The notes beneath the pieces are model-generated. The model made no database searches. It was not told where the DNA came from and saw nothing but the letters and a program-made list of their open reading frames with translations. This document shows positions 58,901 through 64,000 of a stretch of DNA of 64,000 nucleotides, one piece after another (within the stretch, counting starts at the first letter, position 1; each line of letters begins with the position of its first letter). The stretch covers positions 5,394,001 through 5,458,000 of the forward strand of contig OX595985.1 of assembly GCA_951394045.1 (NCBI GenBank), written 5' to 3'. Origin of the DNA: Nitzschia sp. DOCU1. Taxonomy: Eukaryota; Bacillariophyta; Bacillariophyceae; Bacillariales; Bacillariaceae. Both the position numbers and the translations under genes were made by a program.

Positions 58901-59885
58901 AAGGTTCTCCAGCTTCCGTCCAGTCTGATGCAATACAATGAAAGGAGCATTTGGTTTGTTCCAGGGCACCGCCCGAGGCCCAGAGTAAATCATTCCATAA
59001 CTGGGCATCCTTTTCCATTAAATGTACCAGATGAGCGACCGTTGGCTGTGGGTGGACATCAAACACGTTAACTCGTTGGGAGCAGTCGTCGACAAAACCG
59101 ATCATGAATAATTGTAGCTGTTCCGTCCGATCATAGGAGGTGAAGGTTGCTCCATGGGCTTTGGCAGCAAAGGCATCGAAAAGAACTGAACATACGAAGC
59201 ACCAGATTTGGGGTGAATTGCCTGATCCCTGCCCGGTTCCATGAATAGGGAAAGCATGGCAGTGGCGGTACCACTTTTTGCTCACGCCTAGTTGTGTCTT
59301 GATCTTGAATTTTGCCTCCTCCAGATTGGATGCGTTAACCATGACCACACTTTTTGCAACCCCGATGCGTCGGCTACTTATAGCAGCCAGACAAGCCAAG
59401 ATTCTATCATAACACGAAGTAGCGTCCAAGTCAAAATTAATACCCAGCTTCATGGACCATTGGTAAATTTCGTGCTGAAGAATTTCGAGAAAAACGGGGT
59501 CGTGAGCGGAGCGACCGGGACGGCTCCCATACAGGCCTTCGTTGAGCATATGCTCATCTTCTGCGTGGTGCATGGCTTGTCTCCATTTGACCGCTAGCAA
59601 CAAGTTATAATCCGCTTCGTACAAGTGGATAACTCGTAGTCGATGGATCCGAGGATTCCCAGGATCTTTTTCAAGCATGACATTTACTACATTGTGCCAG
59701 CGTTTGAACGAGTAGCCAAATTTGAGCGCATAATTCAGCATGCCCACATGTGACCGACGCAGGAACTTTTGACCTTCCGTAACTTGATGGCGGATGGGAT
59801 TTTCGCCATCTAGGCCACAATCGCGCCACGACGCATGGAAATGGCCCAGATGGAGGCCCGAAGGTGATGTGGATGTCTTTTCAGG
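55914..59885 (-). mobile_element. LINE-3: 5'-truncated non-LTR retrotransposon
   Basis: A 3,972-bp minus-strand insertion in LTR4 with an 18-bp duplication TTTAGGACAAGGAAATAA at both sides. The right (5') end falls within the RT domain, so endonuclease and ORF1 were never copied, typical of incomplete target-primed reverse transcription. The sense-strand 3' end is a T-run of about 11-13 bases, opposite to the usual poly(A). Confidence 0.92.
56025..59885 (-). CDS. LINE-3 reverse transcriptase-RNase H (open, N-truncated)
   Basis: Open from the truncation point for 1,286 codons. It begins with the RT entry block TSPSGLHLGHFHA and continues with NFDLDATSCYDRILA, GTGQGSGNSPQIWC and the catalytic FVDDCSQ. 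A long region with a helical connection follows, then RNase H (GCSDGSVRLLAATFG, FRSEAYGLLALLRFL, AYLDNSSVIK, CHADSEATTA), with the WVKGHQDS strand. The terminal zinc motif CPSCPCPDETNNHAILC parallels that of LINE-1 and LINE-2. No stop or shift was found, so the insertion is recent. There is no start codon of its own; the first in-frame ATG is codon 49 (MLNYALKFG). Not expected to be functional without endonuclease. Confidence 0.9.
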   Translation of the reverse strand, partial: PEKTSTSPSGLHLGHFHASWRDCGLDGENPIRHQVTEGQKFLRRSHVGMLNYALKFGYSFKRWHNVVNVMLEKDPGNPRIHRLRVIHLYEADYNLLLAVKWRQAMHHAEDEHMLNEGLYGSRPGRSAHDPVFLEILQHEIYQWSMKLGINFDLDATSCYDRILACLAAISSRRIGVAKSVVMVNASNLEEAKFKIKTQLGVSKKWYRHCHAFPIHGTGQGSGNSPQIWCFVCSVLFDAFAAKAHGATFTSYDRTEQLQLFMIGFVDDCSQRVNVFDVHPQPTVAHLVHLMEKDAQLWNDLLWASGGALEQTKCSFHCIASDWTEAGEPYPRPGIFAPPVVLLHGDKTTKICQISNYQCHKTLGCHVNPAGRTGTQYHALVKKNEEFARILETNYFTPNEANTLYWSMYLPSVTYPLAVMHLSESDCDALDRRIMKALIPRCGYARTMARAIRYGPSNFGGSSYRRSYVEHGALSLQMAMKFFSHPTTQPGRQLSIAVSWLQAFLGVSFPVFEFPSRPIPPCPLSPLLALRIFLATIDGQIILLNDHVPPLLRIGDRHLMDIALETPGFTSLQLRQIQSCRRFLQVQTLADVSDLEGAHLRGAVIRHDCPPTSEHLRVSHFNQPQPPAEAWTIWRRFLRTISNPKGALYQPLGRWTVPISKCRFWPTWTYNSAEDQLYRHTINGQYRPMPQLRPRRFDYVHSGPTQPPQLAISPVHVRIIRDELAPDCHSIANSAATPAPPSTPIRSFAEFVATLPAWERSLLNSCQLLLSPKEILELLTTDGGGIGCSDGSVRLLAATFGFVLARHSGRILARGRGPAPGARPNSFRSEAYGLLALLRFLIRLIEYTGIPFNAPFRAYLDNSSVIKRTDRSVGSKYATPNAYLLSEWDVGQCVASSIQQLESPVTLKWVKGHQDSQRPVTRLSIPARLNCHADSEATTASIEHPVNLLIPIPLPGAPAQLIIRGESVTSKLKRRVHEAANAPALFAYLEHRFHWTPAIRQTIDFDLFSHISQAFKNRRTTFVKHIHAIAPTGHIAHRHDPSHARSCPSCPCPDETNNHAILCPSPTREQWRATTFSMIRKYTTNFSDPILIQILCAGLAQFHRGHLSGILPATYPPPYHALITQQNDIGWDQVYRGRWSKLWISCHDNYSQSQPASFQLSGSKWALGMGRLLITQWFVLWKQRNDERHEVDKATRTAARLQVIQAQLNALYSLKSKVCPCDRHLFLASAEAHLQAYPDLSTIEAWISMHSEAIRASATRATALGVTGTLPINQAFHPPTPSQVEPP

Positions 59886-60100
59886 TTTAGGACAAGGAAA
59901 TAATTCAGACCATGGGTGACGAGGAGTCGTAGCTAGCCAAGACTAGGGACGCCTAGTTAGAAGGCGACGACGATACGAGGAATCGACATATCCGAATGAA
60001 TAGAATATATGCGCGTTATTTACGCGTGGGGAAAGACGTTCACAAAATGAACGATCGGTCGCAAATATTTGAAAGACGAAAATCTTTCGTCTCGTCAATC
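59886..60100 (+). repeat. Gypsy LTR4, right part (3' end missing)
   Basis: Starts with the LINE-3 duplication (59886-59903) and continues the LTR to CTCGTCAATC, where it breaks off about 100 bp short of the LTR end and is joined to RT-thumb sequence. Confidence 0.9.
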
Positions 60101-60183
60101 GCGTTGTGTTCCAAGTCAGTCCCGTGGAAATGAACTCTCGAATGCAATGAATCATTCGAATCGATTAAGCGAGCAGTAGCGCA
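60101..60183 (+). pseudogene. Gypsy pol scrap (RT thumb end)
   Basis: About 80 bp identical to 53517-53597, including the TGA in place of Trp after SVPWK. It is bounded by LTR fragments on both sides. Confidence 0.88.
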
Positions 60184-60280
60184 TCAATCTTGTTGTTGGA
60201 AAGAAGTCAAGTAGATGTCACATAGGTCTCACAATTATCACTAGCTTTATCTTTTATTTCGTCACCCCCGGGATAGGGCA
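60184..60280 (+). repeat. Gypsy LTR 3'-end fragment before unit 4
   Basis: Matches 53599-53695, with the same left and right junctions to pol sequence. Confidence 0.9.
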
Positions 60281-62828
<2,548 letters not shown>

Positions 62829-64000
62829 GTATAGTGTTCGAGGTGGTATCAAATGGGATTGAGAAAGAGGAGACAAGCGTCCGATCCGCTGTCACTGATG
62901 ACATACTTGAGCTTCTATGATGGAATCTGCTATCCGCACAAGAACGGCGAGGTGACCCAGGAGGAGGGAGCGCACCATCATGAGCATTGCCGAATACGAA
63001 GGCCCCTGCTGGTGGTGGCTCAGAGGTGAGTGGTGGTTCTTATTCGGGGCGCCCATTGTTACTTTGCTCATCATGTGTTGTCCCCACGTGTGGTCGATTT
63101 GCCCCTTCAATTGATACGCATCACTTTTTATACCGTTACTTCATCAATGGAGGTACGACGTCATCACACTTTGATTGGTTTTGTCAAGCACGGGATGTAT
63201 CGAAAAAAACACGTTTCAGATACCACTGCTAAAAAAACCACTTTTCAAAAACCACCTTTCGAAAAAACCACCTTTTGCAAAACCACCTTTCGAAAAAACC
63301 ACGTTTCGGATCAGCAGTTGACATGAAGTTCTGAAAGGAAATCTAATAGCAATATATCTCGTTAAATACCGGGCCTTGTTAAAAATTGCGAGGTCCCAAT
63401 TTAAGGAGCATGATCCCACGTAGGGCCTACATAGCGCAGTACCGGATAGTCCAGTATTGCACCCAACGGTCCTCCTGTAGGGGTTCCAAGGGTTCCAGTT
63501 CTAACTTTATTGCCACAACCATCACATTCTATCATTTTCTCTTCCAAGGACTGTTTTGCAGCAACACCACTCACAATGGTTGGACATTTTCTTCCTCCTG
63601 TTTCCTCTACATCCCCACCAGCAGCAGCAAGTTCCTGGAACCATAACCATTATCCTCGAAGCAAAGGGGATTCATCATGGTTTAAGGTTGTTGTTGCTTT
63701 TGGACTGGTCTTTAATGTTGTGGTGCTGTTGGTGCTTTCAGAAAGGTGTGTGCTCTCAGGAACCCCCGGTATTCTTCTTGGGGAAGAAGTATCCCCTGTC
63801 AGGACAACCACATGGTCTCCATCATCATTGGTAGGAGCAGCACTCCTAAATGCAACTACTATCAATTCTACCAGCATCACACACCCCAAAAGCCCAAACA
63901 TCACCCAAAACACCACAACCATAAATGCAGAGACACCACCCTGCAACAAGTCTCAGCCTATGGACCCTCCAACCAACATTACAAAAGTACTAGAGGAGCC
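62829..64000. other. Right edge, no recognised gene
   Basis: Frames are short on both strands. A minus-strand frame (63650-63949, 99 codons) has one strongly hydrophobic stretch (VVVFWVMFGLLGCVMLVELI) and a Ser/Thr-rich remainder. It could be the N-terminal exon of a membrane protein running off the window, but there is no family evidence. The A-rich repeats near 63.2 kb are listed separately. Confidence 0.45.
63201..63310. repeat. Degenerate A-rich tandem repeat, about 16-bp unit
   Basis: Five to six units of the form AAAAACCACCTTTCG with variable A-run length and last bases. The first and last units (CGAAAAAAACACGTTTCAGAT and CGAAAAAACCACGTTTCGGAT, each here in part) bracket the array. Confidence 0.75.

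Overview
The window is nuclear DNA of a eukaryotic microalga, most likely a diatom (an inference). The first 18.6 kb is gene-dense. Genes stand on both strands with short intergenic stretches, and most carry one or two GT-AG introns of 65 to 126 bp. The products are eukaryotic: RNA polymerase subunit RPB8, a PHD-SET methyltransferase, NF-YB, an eIF4B/4H-like RRM protein, a PIG-F-like membrane protein and a prolyl 4-hydroxylase. The retroelements (Copia with separate gag and pol frames, Ty3/gypsy, APE-type LINEs with RNase H) are of kinds abundant in diatoms. The species cannot be named from sequence alone.

Gene region, left to right: an unassigned left edge; RPB8 (-); an ACT-domain protein (-); a large single gene fusing an SbcD/Mre11-type nuclease to an SbcC/Rad50-type ATPase (-); divergently from it a PHD-PHD-SET protein (+); an eIF4B/4H-like protein (-); 1.9 kb without a supported gene; a PIG-F-like protein (-); divergently an MFS transporter (+); NF-YB (-); and a prolyl 4-hydroxylase with a signal peptide (-). 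They are housekeeping and regulatory genes and do not look like one pathway.

From about 19.1 to 62.8 kb the window is almost entirely nested retroelements. A tyrosine-recombinase remnant lies first. A broken Copia element (Copia-A, -) is split into an RT-RNase H half (19.5-21.6 kb) and an integrase half (39.0-40.2 kb) by a LINE (LINE-2, +). LINE-2 is itself split in its ORF1 by a second LINE (LINE-1, -), flanked by an 18-bp target-site duplication. Copia-A integrase is cut at 40,173 by a Ty3/gypsy array of four partial units in one orientation that share LTRs. One array LTR carries a 4.2-kb Copia (Copia-B) with identical LTRs and intact gag and protease-integrase but no reverse transcriptase. 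Another LTR carries a 5'-truncated LINE (LINE-3, -) with an open 1,286-residue RT-RNase H frame and an 18-bp duplication.

The last 1.2 kb has no recognised gene. The strongest candidates for something undescribed are the one-chain SbcD-SbcC protein with an N-terminal targeting-like segment, the RT-less but recently inserted Copia-B, and the LTR-sharing gypsy array with its repeated abnormal junctions.
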